Below, one piece after another: positions 17,275 through 27,814 of a stretch of 64,000 bases of DNA. Both the position numbers and the translations under genes were made by a program. The notes beneath the pieces are model-generated. The model saw nothing but the letters and a program-made list of their open reading frames with translations. It ran no database searches and had not been told where the DNA came from. The stretch comes from Pleomorphomonas carboxyditropha. Lineage in GTDB: Bacteria; Pseudomonadota; Alphaproteobacteria; Rhizobiales; Pleomorphomonadaceae. How positions within the stretch are numbered: the first letter of the stretch is position 1; the number at the start of each line of letters is the position of its first letter. The stretch covers positions 48,924 through 112,923 of the forward strand of contig NZ_NQVN01000018.1 of NCBI RefSeq assembly GCF_002770725.1, written 5' to 3'.

Positions 17275-18268
17275 GGGCCTCCAGCGGCTTGTCGGGAGCG
17301 GGGACCGCCTTCAGGATCGCCGAGACGATCTCGTCGGCGGAGACGGATTCGGACAGCGCCTCGTAGGACAGCACGACGCGGTGGCGCAGCACGTCGGCCG
17401 CCACGTCGGTCACGTCCTCGGGCAGCACGTAGTCGCGGCCGCGCAGCAGGGCGAGCGCCCGTCCGGCGGCGATCAGGCCGATGGTGGCGCGCGGCGAGGC
17501 GCCGTAGAGGATCAACCGGCCGACATCCCGGAGGCCGGCCTCATCCGGCGCCCGCGTCGCCGCCACCAGGCGCACCGCGAACTGGATCAGCGACGGATCG
17601 ACGTAGAGCTGTCGGCAGCGGGCCTGCAGCGCCTGCAACCGCGCCGCGTCGGTCACCCGCGCCACCGCCTGCGCCGGCCCGATGGCCCGCGACACGATGA
17701 CGAATTCCTCCTCCTCGCCGGGGTAGCCGACCAGCACCTTCATCATGAAGCGGTCGACCTGCGCCTCGGGCAGCGGATAGGTGCCCTCGGTCTCGATCGG
17801 GTTCTGCGTCGCCATCACCACGAAGGGCGAGGGCACCTTGTGGGTCTCGCCGGCGATCGTCACCTGCCGCTCCTGCATCACTTCCAGCAGCGCGCTCTGC
17901 ACCTTGGCCGGCGCCCGGTTGATCTCGTCGGCGAGCAGCAGGTTGGCGAAGGCCGGGCCGAGCGAGGTGGCGAATTCGCCGGTCTTCTGGTTGTAGATGC
18001 GGGTGCCGATCAGGTCCGACGGCACCAGGTCGGGCGTGAACTGGATGCGCTTGAACGTGCCCTGGATCACCTCGGCCAGCGTGTTGACGGTCAGCGTCTT
18101 GGCAAGGCCCGGCACGCCCTCGACCAAGAGGTGGCCGCCGGCCAGCAGGGCGATCAGCACGCGTTCGAGGAAGTGGTCCTGGCCGACGACGACCTTCTTC
18201 ACCTCGTAGAGGATCTGCTCCATCTCGGCGGCGGCTTCCGGGGCGGAAAGGGAAGCGGGTTGGGTCAT
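17249..18268 (-). CDS. MoxR-family AAA+ ATPase
   Basis: 339 aa. Walker A is GVPGLAKT (51-58) and Walker B is LLLADEINRAP (about 108-118). The sensor 1 segment VMATQNPIETEGTYPLPEAQ and the arginine-finger region VDRFMMKV follow, all typical of MoxR. The ATPase is thought to assist maturation or metal loading of VWA-domain partners, here the DUF58 and VWA proteins encoded directly downstream. Cytosolic hexamer by family knowledge. It follows the protease gene with a 33-bp gap. Confidence 0.92.
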   Translation of the reverse strand: MTQPASLSAPEAAAEMEQILYEVKKVVVGQDHFLERVLIALLAGGHLLVEGVPGLAKTLTVNTLAEVIQGTFKRIQFTPDLVPSDLIGTRIYNQKTGEFATSLGPAFANLLLADEINRAPAKVQSALLEVMQERQVTIAGETHKVPSPFVVMATQNPIETEGTYPLPEAQVDRFMMKVLVGYPGEEEEFVIVSRAIGPAQAVARVTDAARLQALQARCRQLYVDPSLIQFAVRLVAATRAPDEAGLRDVGRLILYGASPRATIGLIAAGRALALLRGRDYVLPEDVTDVAADVLRHRVVLSYEALSESVSADEIVSAILKAVPAPDKPLEAHVRVAASG

Positions 18269-18301
18269 GGCTCCGGCCGATCCTTTCGAAAAGTCAGGGT
18301 T

Positions 18302-19423
18302 CTAAAGCGGGGACTCCCCGAGCCCGCCCATGGCGTTCTCGATCGGCACCGCGAAGCCGATGCCGGCGAAGGTGCGCACGCCGGACGGGTTGAGGATGGC
18401 GGTGACGATGCCCACCACCTCGCCGTCGGCGTTGACCAGCGGCCCGCCGGAATTGCCGGGGTTGGCCGCCGCGTCGAACTGGATGAGATTGCCGATCGTC
18501 CGGCCGCCGTCCTCCTCGCCGAACTGCCGCTTCAGGCCGGACACCACGCCGGCCGAGGCCGAGGGACCGATGCCGAACGGGAAGCCGACGGCCACCACGT
18601 CGTCGCCGGGCCGGAGATTGGCCGTCGAGGCCAGCGTCGCCGGCTCGAGGTCGTCGGGCAGGATGGCCGGCCGGATGATCGCCAGGTCGTTTTCCGGCTG
18701 GGCGCCGACCAGCGACGCGTCCGACTCGCTGCCGTCGGCGAACACCACCCGGAGGCGAGGCGCGGCGCCGGCGACGTGCAGGTTGGTCAGGATGGTGCCC
18801 CGGTCGTCGATCACCACGCCGGTGCCGACGGCGGAATATTTCTTGTGGAAGTCGCCGTCGACGCCGGCCTCGGCATCGGGCGCCGGCTTGGCGTCGGGTA
18901 TCGGCTTGGCATCGGGTATCGGGGCCTCGGCCTGCTTGTCATCGCCGGGCTTTTGGCCGTCCTCGGGCTTCTTGGCGTCGCCGAGCCTGTCCTCGGACTT
19001 TTTACCGGCCTTGTCGTTCCCGGCCTTGTCGGCGTCCGGATCGAAGCCGTTCACCCGCACCACCGAGCCGATGATCTTGGCATAGGCCACCGACGTCACC
19101 GACGGCGGCCGCGGCCGCTCGTCGAGCGCGTAGTTGACCGCCGCATTGAGCTGCGGCTGGGTGAGGCGCTGCGCCGCCGGCTGCAGGGAGTGGTAGAGGC
19201 CGACCACGGCCAGCGTCGTCGCCACGCTGATCGCCACCAGGAGCTTGCCCTGATGCCGTCCGTAAAGCCCGCCCCACCAGGCGCCGAAACGCCGCCGCAG
19301 CGGCGGGCCGTCGGATTCGTCAGGCGCGACGAACACCGGCTCGCCGCCATCGGGCGCCAGCCACGGGGCATCGCCCGCGCCGCGCGGCTTGCCGGACCTG
19401 CTGTAAATGGGCCGCTTCTTCAT
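18302..19423 (-). CDS. membrane-anchored trypsin-like serine protease (S1C-type, no PDZ)
   Basis: 373 aa. A basic cytoplasmic head (1-58) is followed by one TM (about 60-79), a Lys/Asp/Pro-rich linker (about 125-185 with repeated PDAKP units), and a chymotrypsin-fold domain. The catalytic triad is visible: His in TNLHVAGA, Asp in ENDLAII, Ser in NPGNSGGPL. There is no PDZ domain, unlike DegP/DegS. It should act in the periplasm tethered to the inner membrane. First gene of the operon with MoxR, DUF58 and VWA proteins, so it may process or survey the same envelope partners. Confidence 0.85.
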   Translation of the reverse strand: MKKRPIYSRSGKPRGAGDAPWLAPDGGEPVFVAPDESDGPPLRRRFGAWWGGLYGRHQGKLLVAISVATTLAVVGLYHSLQPAAQRLTQPQLNAAVNYALDERPRPPSVTSVAYAKIIGSVVRVNGFDPDADKAGNDKAGKKSEDRLGDAKKPEDGQKPGDDKQAEAPIPDAKPIPDAKPAPDAEAGVDGDFHKKYSAVGTGVVIDDRGTILTNLHVAGAAPRLRVVFADGSESDASLVGAQPENDLAIIRPAILPDDLEPATLASTANLRPGDDVVAVGFPFGIGPSASAGVVSGLKRQFGEEDGGRTIGNLIQFDAAANPGNSGGPLVNADGEVVGIVTAILNPSGVRTFAGIGFAVPIENAMGGLGESPL

Positions 19424-19669
19424 GGTCTGGTCCCCCTGATGGGGCTCTGAAGCCGGGTGACCTGAATGCGCCTTGATAAGTAGTTAACCTAATTTAAAGA
19501 AAACCGGCCCGCCTGCCAACCGGAAATCCCGGGGATCGCCCCTCCTCTCGCAAATGTGATAATCTTGGGCACGCCCGTTCCTTGGGCAGATTTACCGGAT
19601 CGGGGCGGCACGGTCCGCGCAAACGACCCTCTCGGGCAGATAAGGGAGTGCCTGATATCCGCCCCTCGC

Positions 19670-20105
19670 CCTATCCTGCCCGAGGTCCCCGCCTGCGCGG
19701 GGATGACAGTTTTATATAACAAAAACAAACATATAAACTGAAAGGGTGATGAGAGCGCTATCGGGCGCCTGTTGGCCCCGCGATCCTCCGCCTGCGCGAG
19801 GGCACAGCCTATCCATATGTTTCTTTTATATAAAACTGTCATCCTATGCGAAGGCATAGGACCTCGGGCAGGAAAGAGCGAGCGGCGGATATAGGGCTCT
19901 CCAAGAGAGAAGCGCGGCCGATACGGGCCTCGCGCCCCTTCCGGCCCGAGGTCCTATGCCTTCGCATAGGATGACAGTTTGATAGATGCGCGCGCAGGCG
20001 GAGAATGACAGCTTGATGGATACCCGAACGAGCCGCTACAGCGCTGTTTCCTATATATAAAACTGTCATCCCCGCGCAGGCGGGGACCTCGGGCCGGAAG
20101 GGGCG
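19670..20105. repeat. hairpin repeats including one complete two-hairpin unit
   Basis: A left-facing copy is at about 19677-19710 (CCCCGC stem). A complete unit spans about 19826-19985: TATATAAAACTGTCATCC, CCTATGC stem, GGACCTCGGGCAG, an interior with GGATATAGGGCTCTCC and GGCCGATACGGG, then the facing copy with the same CCTATGC stem and GGATGACAG. A right-facing copy with CCCCGC stem is at about 20066-20098. The rest of the 19424-20133 gap shows nothing else. Confidence 0.9.
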
Positions 20106-20133
20106 GGCCGTCGATATAGGGCACCCGTATCCC

Positions 20134-20763
20134 CTATCCGCCCACCACCAAACTCCCCGCAATGACCCACATCACCGCGGCAATAGCGCCCTCCAATATC
20201 CGCCAGGCCGTCGGCTGGGCGAACACCGGCCTCAGCCAGGCCGCGCCGTAGCCGAGCGAGAAGAAGAAGCCGAAGGACGACGTCATGGCGCCCAAGGCGA
20301 ACGCCATCTCCCGCCCCGGAAACTGGGTGGAGATGGTGCCGAGCAGCACCACCGTGTCGAGGTAGACGTGCGGGTTGAGCCAGGTGATGGCGAGGCAGGC
20401 GACCAGCGTCGGCATCAGCGGCGTCGCGCCGTTCGCCGCGCCGACATCCAGCGCCGCGCGCGACCGCACCGCCGACATCAGGCTCTTCAGGCCATAGAAG
20501 CCGAGGAAGGCGGCGCCGCCGAAGCGCATCACCGGGTCGAGCCAGGGCAGCACCGCGGCGATGCGGGAAAAGCTGGTGACGCCGAGCACGATCAGCGCCA
20601 CGTCCGACAGCGCGCAGGTCAGGCAGACGGCGAACACGTGGCCGCCCCTCAGCCCCTGCCGGAGCACGAAGGCGTTCTGCGCGCCGATGGCGACGATCAG
20701 GCTCAGTCCCATGCCTAATCCGGAAAGATAAGCCGAAAAATCCAAAGCTGCCCCCGGTTCCAT
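20134..20763 (-). CDS. argO: LysE/ArgO-family amino-acid exporter
   Basis: 209 aa with six predicted TM segments. The family signature GAQNAFVLRQGLRG is at about residues 27-40, and the paired aspartate-proline elements (WLDPVM, TWLNPHVYLDT) are in place. It exports basic amino acids such as L-arginine or L-lysine across the inner membrane. Its partner regulator ArgP is normally encoded next to it in divergent orientation; here an argP homologue is found at 26897 in the right direction, but the fluoride operon lies between them. LysE versus ArgO cannot be told apart by sequence alone. Confidence 0.85.
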   Translation of the reverse strand: MEPGAALDFSAYLSGLGMGLSLIVAIGAQNAFVLRQGLRGGHVFAVCLTCALSDVALIVLGVTSFSRIAAVLPWLDPVMRFGGAAFLGFYGLKSLMSAVRSRAALDVGAANGATPLMPTLVACLAITWLNPHVYLDTVVLLGTISTQFPGREMAFALGAMTSSFGFFFSLGYGAAWLRPVFAQPTAWRILEGAIAAVMWVIAGSLVVGG

Positions 20764-20862
20764 CCGGTTGCCCTAGCCGGCCCGCTCGGATTAGGCAAAT
20801 TAATCCTTCTTACTCTGATTTAGCCGAACTAACCGCCGCCGCCCTCGCCGCGCAACGCCGCT

Positions 20863-20891
20863 TTGACAGTTGGCGAGGACGGCGCTATCGT
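20863..20891 (+). promoter_or_regulatory. sigma-70-like promoter of the fluoride operon
   Basis: TTGACA (20863-20868), 17-bp spacer, TATCGT (20886-20891). This would start transcription near 20898, about 8 nt before the fluoride aptamer. Confidence 0.55.
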
Positions 20892-20905
20892 TCCCGCCAT
20901 CCGAT

Positions 20906-20951
20906 GGGAATGGAGCTTCCCGACAACCGCCTCAGCGCTGATAGCTCCTGC
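20906..20951 (+). ncRNA. fluoride riboswitch (crcB motif) aptamer
   Basis: The segment fits the crcB consensus position by position. GGGA (20906-20909) can form the pseudoknot with TCCC (20918-20921). AT follows, then stem GGAGCT (20912-20917) pairs with AGCTCC (20943-20948). ACAAC is followed by a small hairpin CGC-CTCA-GCG, and the conserved CTGAT precedes the closing strand. Downstream, GCAGGGGC (20978-20985) can pair with GCTCCTGC (20944-20951) when no ligand is bound, and an intrinsic terminator follows at 20993. Fluoride binding should lock the aptamer and allow read-through into uspA-eno-fluC-mutS-like genes. Confidence 0.9.
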
Positions 20952-20992
20952 TTGAAACGGGCCAATGGTCCGTCGCGGCAGGGGCGTTTCCG

Positions 20993-21016
20993 AAACCCGC
21001 CGCCGGCGGGTTTTTT
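20993..21016 (+). terminator. expression-platform terminator of the fluoride riboswitch
   Basis: AAACCCGCC pairs perfectly with GGCGGGTTT around a GCC loop and runs into TTTTTT. It sits 60 bp upstream of the first start codon, so it is an attenuator rather than a gene-end terminator. GTTTC at 20986-20990 can pair with GAAAC over the left arm as an alternative. Confidence 0.9.
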
Positions 21017-21075
21017 GTTGCCCGACCTGTGACCGGCGCGGGAAATCCCGTCGCCGCTCGTGATGGAGGGTGACG

Positions 21076-23224
<2,149 letters not shown>

Positions 23225-23283
23225 CCTGCGGCCGGCGCCGGGCGTATTCCGGCGCCGCCCGCCTTTCCGGAGAGTCTTGAACA

Positions 23284-23682
23284 ATGGGTTATCTCGGCTA
23301 CCTGCTGGTGTTCATCGGCGCCGGCGTCGGCGGCGCCCTGCGCCACGGCGTCAATCTCGGCGCCGCCCGCCTCATCGGTACCGGCCTTCCCTACGGAACC
23401 CTCGCGGTCAACGTGGTCGGCAGCTTCGTCATGGGCGTGCTTACCGAATACTGGGCGCAGAAGAGCGGCCTGCCGCAGCCGCTGCGCCTGTTCCTCACCA
23501 CCGGCGTGCTCGGCGGCTTCACCACCTTCTCGACCTTCTCGCTCGACACCGCCGTGCTCTGGGAACGCGGCGAGGGAGCGACGGCCTTCGCCTATGCCGC
23601 CGCGTCGGTCGTCCTCTCCATCGGCGCGCTGTTCGCCGGCCTGGCGCTGGTGCGCCTGCTGGCGGTTCCGGCGGAGATCTGA
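23284..23682 (+). CDS. crcB: fluoride channel FluC (CrcB)
   Basis: 132 aa with four TM helices. The family signature GAGVGGALRHGVN is near residues 12-24, NVVGSF is in TM2, and TTGVLGGFTTFSTFS (about 80-94) carries the Phe and Thr/Ser residues of the fluoride pore. It works as a dual-topology dimer in the inner membrane and lets fluoride leak out. Third gene of the riboswitch-controlled operon, 59 bp after eno and 7 bp before the first MutS-like gene. Confidence 0.95.
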   Translation: MGYLGYLLVFIGAGVGGALRHGVNLGAARLIGTGLPYGTLAVNVVGSFVMGVLTEYWAQKSGLPQPLRLFLTTGVLGGFTTFSTFSLDTAVLWERGEGATAFAYAAASVVLSIGALFAGLALVRLLAVPAEI

Positions 23683-23689
23683 TCCTGCC

Positions 23690-25258
23690 ATGCAAGCCCG
23701 CTTTCCCGCCCCTCCCCCGGCTGCCGCACCGCCTGTCGCGGTGAGCATCCTCGCGGCCGGTCCGGCCACCGCCTTCGATGGCGAGCCGGCCGAGCCGTCC
23801 TGTTTCCGCGACCTCAACCTCGACCAGATCGTCGCCGCCGCCACGGCGCCGAAGGCCGAGTATAATCTGAGCCCGATCTTCCGGGCGCCGCTCCTCGACA
23901 TCGACGGCGTCCTCTACCGGCAGGCGATCTTCCGCGACCTCGAACGGCCCGAGGTGCGCGCCACGCTCGACGCCTTCGCCGGCGGCATGCGGGCGCTCCA
24001 CGCCAACCGGCGGCGGATCGAGGCGATCCGTTACGAGCGCGAGCGGCAGGCCTGGTTTCTCGACGGCGTGTTGCTCTACGACGCGGCCGTCCGCGGCTTT
24101 GCCGCCGCCTTCGCCGCCACCGAGCTCGCTTCGCCCGGTCTTATCGCCTTCCGCGACTATCTCGCCGCCTACGCCGGGGCGGACCGCTTCACGCGGCTGG
24201 CCGGCGCCGCCGCCGGCCTCAAGCGGGAGCTCGCCGCCGTTTCCTATTGCGTCTACCTGATCGGCGGCCACGTGCATGTCGGCCCGCTTACGGACGAGCC
24301 CGACTTCACCGAGGAAATCCTCGGCGTCTTCGCAAAGTTCAAGGAGGCGGACGCCCGCGACCACCGCGTCAAGCTCTCCGACGCCGGAGAGATGAACCAT
24401 ATCGAGGCCGGCATCCTCGATCTCGTCGCCGCGCTCCACGCCGACCTGTTCGGCCGCCTCGACGCCTTCGTCGCCGCCAACGCCGCCTTCATCGACGCCA
24501 CCATCGCCGCCTTCGACCGCGAGGCGCAGTTCTATCTCGCCTGGCTCGACCATATCGCGCCGCTCGAGGCCCACGGCCTGGCGTTCTGCTATCCCGAGGT
24601 CACGCAAGGCAAGGCGATCGGCGCCGAGGGGACGTTCGACCTGGCGCTGGCGGCCAAGCTGGTCAAGGACGGCCGGACCGTCGTCGCCAACGATTTCCAA
24701 TTGAGCGGCGCCGAGCGCATCCTCGTCGTCACCGGCCCCAACCAGGGCGGCAAGACCACCTTCGCCCGCCTGTTCGGCCAACTCCACTACCTCGCCGCGC
24801 TCGGCTGCCCGGTGCCGGGCGTCGCCGCCAGGCTCCACCTCCCCGATCGCGTCTTCACCCATTTCGAGCGGCCGGAGGTGGCGGGCTCGGAGCGCAGCAA
24901 GCTCGAGGACGACCTCATGCGCATGCGCGACATCCTCGCCGCCGCGACGGCCGACAGCCTCGTCATCCTCAACGAGATCTTCACCTCGACCACGCTTGCC
25001 GACGCCGTCTGGCTGAGCCGCGAGGTGATGACGCGCCTTGCCGAACTCGACCTTCTGGGCGTCTGGGTCACCTTCATCGACGAACTCGCCGCCGTCTCGC
25101 CGGCCACCGTCAGCATGGTCGGCGGCGTCGATCCGGACGACGACGACAGCCGCACCTTCCGCCTGACCCGCCGCCCGGCCGACGGGCTCGCCTACGCCAT
25201 GGCGCTGGCCGGCCGGCACGGGCTCACCTATCGCCGCCTCAGGGAGCGCATCCCATGA
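23690..25258 (+). CDS. MutS-like ATPase 1 of the fluoride operon
   Basis: 522 aa from ATG 23690. The N-terminal two thirds match the helical core/lever region of MutS proteins, without the mismatch-binding and connector domains. The C-terminal ABC-type ATPase has Walker A TGPNQGGKTTFARL (about 348-361). At the Walker B position it has LVILNEIFTSTT, with Asn where MutS has the first Asp, and the H-loop reads WVTFIDEL, with no histidine. MutS-like genes are known passengers of fluoride-riboswitch operons; their function there is unproven. Its stop overlaps the start of the second MutS-like gene, so a heterodimer is plausible. Confidence 0.85.
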   Translation: MQARFPAPPPAAAPPVAVSILAAGPATAFDGEPAEPSCFRDLNLDQIVAAATAPKAEYNLSPIFRAPLLDIDGVLYRQAIFRDLERPEVRATLDAFAGGMRALHANRRRIEAIRYERERQAWFLDGVLLYDAAVRGFAAAFAATELASPGLIAFRDYLAAYAGADRFTRLAGAAAGLKRELAAVSYCVYLIGGHVHVGPLTDEPDFTEEILGVFAKFKEADARDHRVKLSDAGEMNHIEAGILDLVAALHADLFGRLDAFVAANAAFIDATIAAFDREAQFYLAWLDHIAPLEAHGLAFCYPEVTQGKAIGAEGTFDLALAAKLVKDGRTVVANDFQLSGAERILVVTGPNQGGKTTFARLFGQLHYLAALGCPVPGVAARLHLPDRVFTHFERPEVAGSERSKLEDDLMRMRDILAAATADSLVILNEIFTSTTLADAVWLSREVMTRLAELDLLGVWVTFIDELAAVSPATVSMVGGVDPDDDDSRTFRLTRRPADGLAYAMALAGRHGLTYRRLRERIP

Positions 25259-26745
25259 AAGTGCACCTGCTGTTTCCCGACCGCGATTTCGATGCCGCCG
25301 CCCCGCTGCCGCCGGAAGCGGAGACGCTGGCCGCCGACCTCGGCCTGGAAACGCCTGTCGCCGCCATGGCGGCCGGCGACAGGCTGATCGCCGAGGTGGT
25401 GCGCGCCGTGCTGCTCGGCTCGACCGAGGCGGACGTCGGCCTCGTCCGCTTCCGCCAGGGCGTTCTCGCCGACTGCCTCGACAATCCGCGCGTCGTCAAG
25501 GACATCTACGCGCTGGCCGGCGAGGCGCTGGACGCCGAGCGCAAGCAGGGCTGGCACTGGGCCGATTCACCGTCGTCGATCCTCGGCCGGTCGAGAAGCC
25601 TGCTGTCGACCTTCATGGAGCTGCTCGGCCGCATCAAGGCCCTGGCCGACAGGCATGGCGAGCGCTTCCACTCGGCCGGCTTCCGCGGCCTGTTCGCCAT
25701 GCTGGACCGCGAGCTCGACGCCGCCTATTTCGCCGAGGTCGAGGCCGAGCTTTCCCGTTTGCAGTTCAACGAGGGCGTGCTGATCAGCGCCTCGCTGGGC
25801 GCCGGCAACCACGGCGTCGGCCACGTGCTGCGGCGCTGGCCGAAGGAGAAATCTTTCCTGGAATATCTCACCGGGCGCCAAGCGCCGTCGCTGCACTTCG
25901 AGATCGCGCCGCGCGACGAAGCCGGCTGGAAGGCCCGCGAGCAACTGGAAGCGCGCGGGTTGAACCTCGTCGCCAACGCCGTGGCGCAGTCGGCCGATCA
26001 CGTTGCGAGCTTCTTCTCCATGCTGAGAACCGAGCTCGCCTTCTATCTCGGCGGCCTCAACCTCCGCGACGCCCTGGCCGAGCGCGGCCTGCCCTTCTGC
26101 CTGCCGGCGCCCGCCGCCGACGACGCATTGCGCCTGGCCGCCACCGGCCTCTACGACGTCGGCCTCGGCCTCAAGACCGACGGCCGGGTGGTCATGAGCG
26201 ACATCGACGCCGACGGCCGCCGCTTCATCGTCGTCACCGGCGCCAACCGCGGCGGCAAGACCACCTTCCTGCGCGGCCTCGGCCTCGCCTTCCTGCTGAT
26301 GCAGGCCGGGCTGATGGCGCCGGCCGCCGCCTTCTCGGCCAGCCTCGCCGACCGGCTGCTCAGCCACTTCCGCAAGGAGGAGGACGCCACCATGCGCTCC
26401 GGCAAGCTCGACGAGGAGCTCGCCCGCATGGACGGCCTCGTCAAGGCGGCAACCCATCGCTCGCTGTTCCTGTTCAACGAATCCTTCGCCGCCACCAACG
26501 AGCGCGAGGGCTCGAAGATCGCCGGCGAGATCACCGGCGCGCTGATCGAGCGCGGCGTCCGGGTCGCCTTCGTGACCCACCTCTACACCTTCGCCCACGC
26601 GATGCTGGCCGAGCACGGCGACGACGGCCTGTTCCTGAGGGCCGAAAGGCCGGCCGACGACGGCCGCGTCTTCCCCCTGGAGCGCGCCGAACCGCTGGAC
26701 ACCAGCTTCGGCCGCGAGCTGTTCGCCGCCGTGATGGGAGAATGA
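25255..26745 (+). CDS. MutS-like ATPase 2 of the fluoride operon
   Basis: 496 aa, starting at the ATGA overlap with the first MutS-like gene. Same layout: helical core followed by an ABC-type ATPase domain with Walker A TGANRGGKTTFLRGL (about 325-339) and the signature-like stretch MRSGKLDEELARMDGLV. Walker B is SLFLFNESFAATNEREG, again Asn-Glu in place of Asp-Glu. Here the H-loop histidine is present (VAFVTHLY). The two proteins share the domain plan but differ strongly in sequence, as in an old duplication that became an asymmetric pair. Last gene of the operon; a palindromic repeat follows 12 bp later. Confidence 0.85.
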   Translation: MKVHLLFPDRDFDAAAPLPPEAETLAADLGLETPVAAMAAGDRLIAEVVRAVLLGSTEADVGLVRFRQGVLADCLDNPRVVKDIYALAGEALDAERKQGWHWADSPSSILGRSRSLLSTFMELLGRIKALADRHGERFHSAGFRGLFAMLDRELDAAYFAEVEAELSRLQFNEGVLISASLGAGNHGVGHVLRRWPKEKSFLEYLTGRQAPSLHFEIAPRDEAGWKAREQLEARGLNLVANAVAQSADHVASFFSMLRTELAFYLGGLNLRDALAERGLPFCLPAPAADDALRLAATGLYDVGLGLKTDGRVVMSDIDADGRRFIVVTGANRGGKTTFLRGLGLAFLLMQAGLMAPAAAFSASLADRLLSHFRKEEDATMRSGKLDEELARMDGLVKAATHRSLFLFNESFAATNEREGSKIAGEITGALIERGVRVAFVTHLYTFAHAMLAEHGDDGLFLRAERPADDGRVFPLERAEPLDTSFGRELFAAVMGE

Positions 26746-26756
26746 GCGAAGGGAGG

Positions 26757-26805
26757 AAGCATCGGACCGAAAAGTGGATCCGCTTTTCGGCCAAATCCGA
26801 TGCGC
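26757..26805. repeat. GCATCGGACCGAAAAGTGG palindrome, copy 1
   Basis: GCATCGGACCGAAAAG, then GTGGATCCG, CTTTTCGG and ATCCGATGC form an imperfect two-part palindrome after the fluoride operon. A second copy is at 63645-63700. Repeats of this kind are common between genes of Rhizobiales (RIME-like). Confidence 0.8.
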
Positions 26806-26896
26806 AAGCAAAAGCCGGGGCGGCAAGCTTGCGCCCGCCGGCCGGATGGCATTAGGAAAATCGATCCCCGTCCCTCCCATTCAGCCGGGCTGAACG

Positions 26897-27787
26897 ATGA
26901 TCGACTATTCCGCCGCCCTCGCCGTCGCCGCCATCGTCCGCACCGGCAGCTTCGACAAGGCGGCGCGGACGCTCGGCGTCACCCCGTCGGCGATCTCCCA
27001 GCGGGTGCGCCTTCTGGAAGAGCGGCTCGGCGCCGTGCTGATCGAGCGCGGCAATCCCTGCACGGCCACCGAAAAGGGCGCCTGGCTCTGCCGCCACGTC
27101 GAGCTGGTCGGCATGCTGGAAACCGACCTCCTGGAACGCCTGCCCGGCCTCGGCGATCCGCTCGCCGGCCCCGTCACCCTCGATATCGCCGTCAACGCCG
27201 ACAGCCTCGGCACCTGGTTCCTGCCGGCCGCCGCCGCCTTCACGCGGACGTCGAAAGCCCTCCTCCGCATCGCCGTCGACGACCAGGACCACACCGCCGA
27301 CTGGCTGCGCCGCGGCCACGTGGTGGCCGCCGTCACCTCGCTGGAAAAGCCGGTGGCCGGCTGCAAGGTCAGCCCGCTCGGCCGCCTGCGCTACCACGCC
27401 ACCGCCAGCCCGGACTTCATCGCCCGCCACTTCCCGGACGGCGTCACCGCCGCGGCGCTCTCCCGCGCCCCGGCCATCACCTTCAACCAGAAGGACGGCC
27501 TGCAACAGGACTGGGCGATGAAAACGCTCGGCGCCACGGAACCCGGCCCCACCCACTGGCTGCCGTCGACGCAGGGCTTCGTCGAGGCGGCCCTGCTCGG
27601 CATGGGCTGGGGCCTCAACCCGACAAGGCTCATCGCCGACCACCTCGCCACCGGCCGCCTCGTCGAACTGGTGCCCGGCGCCACGCTGGACGTAACGCTC
27701 CACTGGCAGGTGAGCCGCCTCGTCTCCAGCCGGTTCCCGGAACTGACGCGCGCCGTGCTGGACGCGGCAAAAGAGGCGCTGCTCTGA
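26897..27787 (+). CDS. argP: LysR-family regulator ArgP (LysG-like)
   Basis: 296 aa. Winged HTH at residues 3-60 (YSAALAVAAIVRTGSFDKAA, then LGVTPSAISQRVRLLEERLG), and an effector domain that follows the ArgP/IciA pattern (SLGTWFLPA, QDHTADWLRRGHVVAAVTS, FNQKDGLQQDWA). ArgP activates argO in response to arginine or lysine. In most genomes it is transcribed divergently from argO/lysE. Here its orientation is right but the 6-kb fluoride operon separates the two, so the intervening DNA would have to have been inserted into their shared promoter region. Confidence 0.88.
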   Translation: MIDYSAALAVAAIVRTGSFDKAARTLGVTPSAISQRVRLLEERLGAVLIERGNPCTATEKGAWLCRHVELVGMLETDLLERLPGLGDPLAGPVTLDIAVNADSLGTWFLPAAAAFTRTSKALLRIAVDDQDHTADWLRRGHVVAAVTSLEKPVAGCKVSPLGRLRYHATASPDFIARHFPDGVTAAALSRAPAITFNQKDGLQQDWAMKTLGATEPGPTHWLPSTQGFVEAALLGMGWGLNPTRLIADHLATGRLVELVPGATLDVTLHWQVSRLVSSRFPELTRAVLDAAKEALL

Positions 27788-27814
27788 ACTCACCTATATC
27801 CGCCCCCCGCCCTC

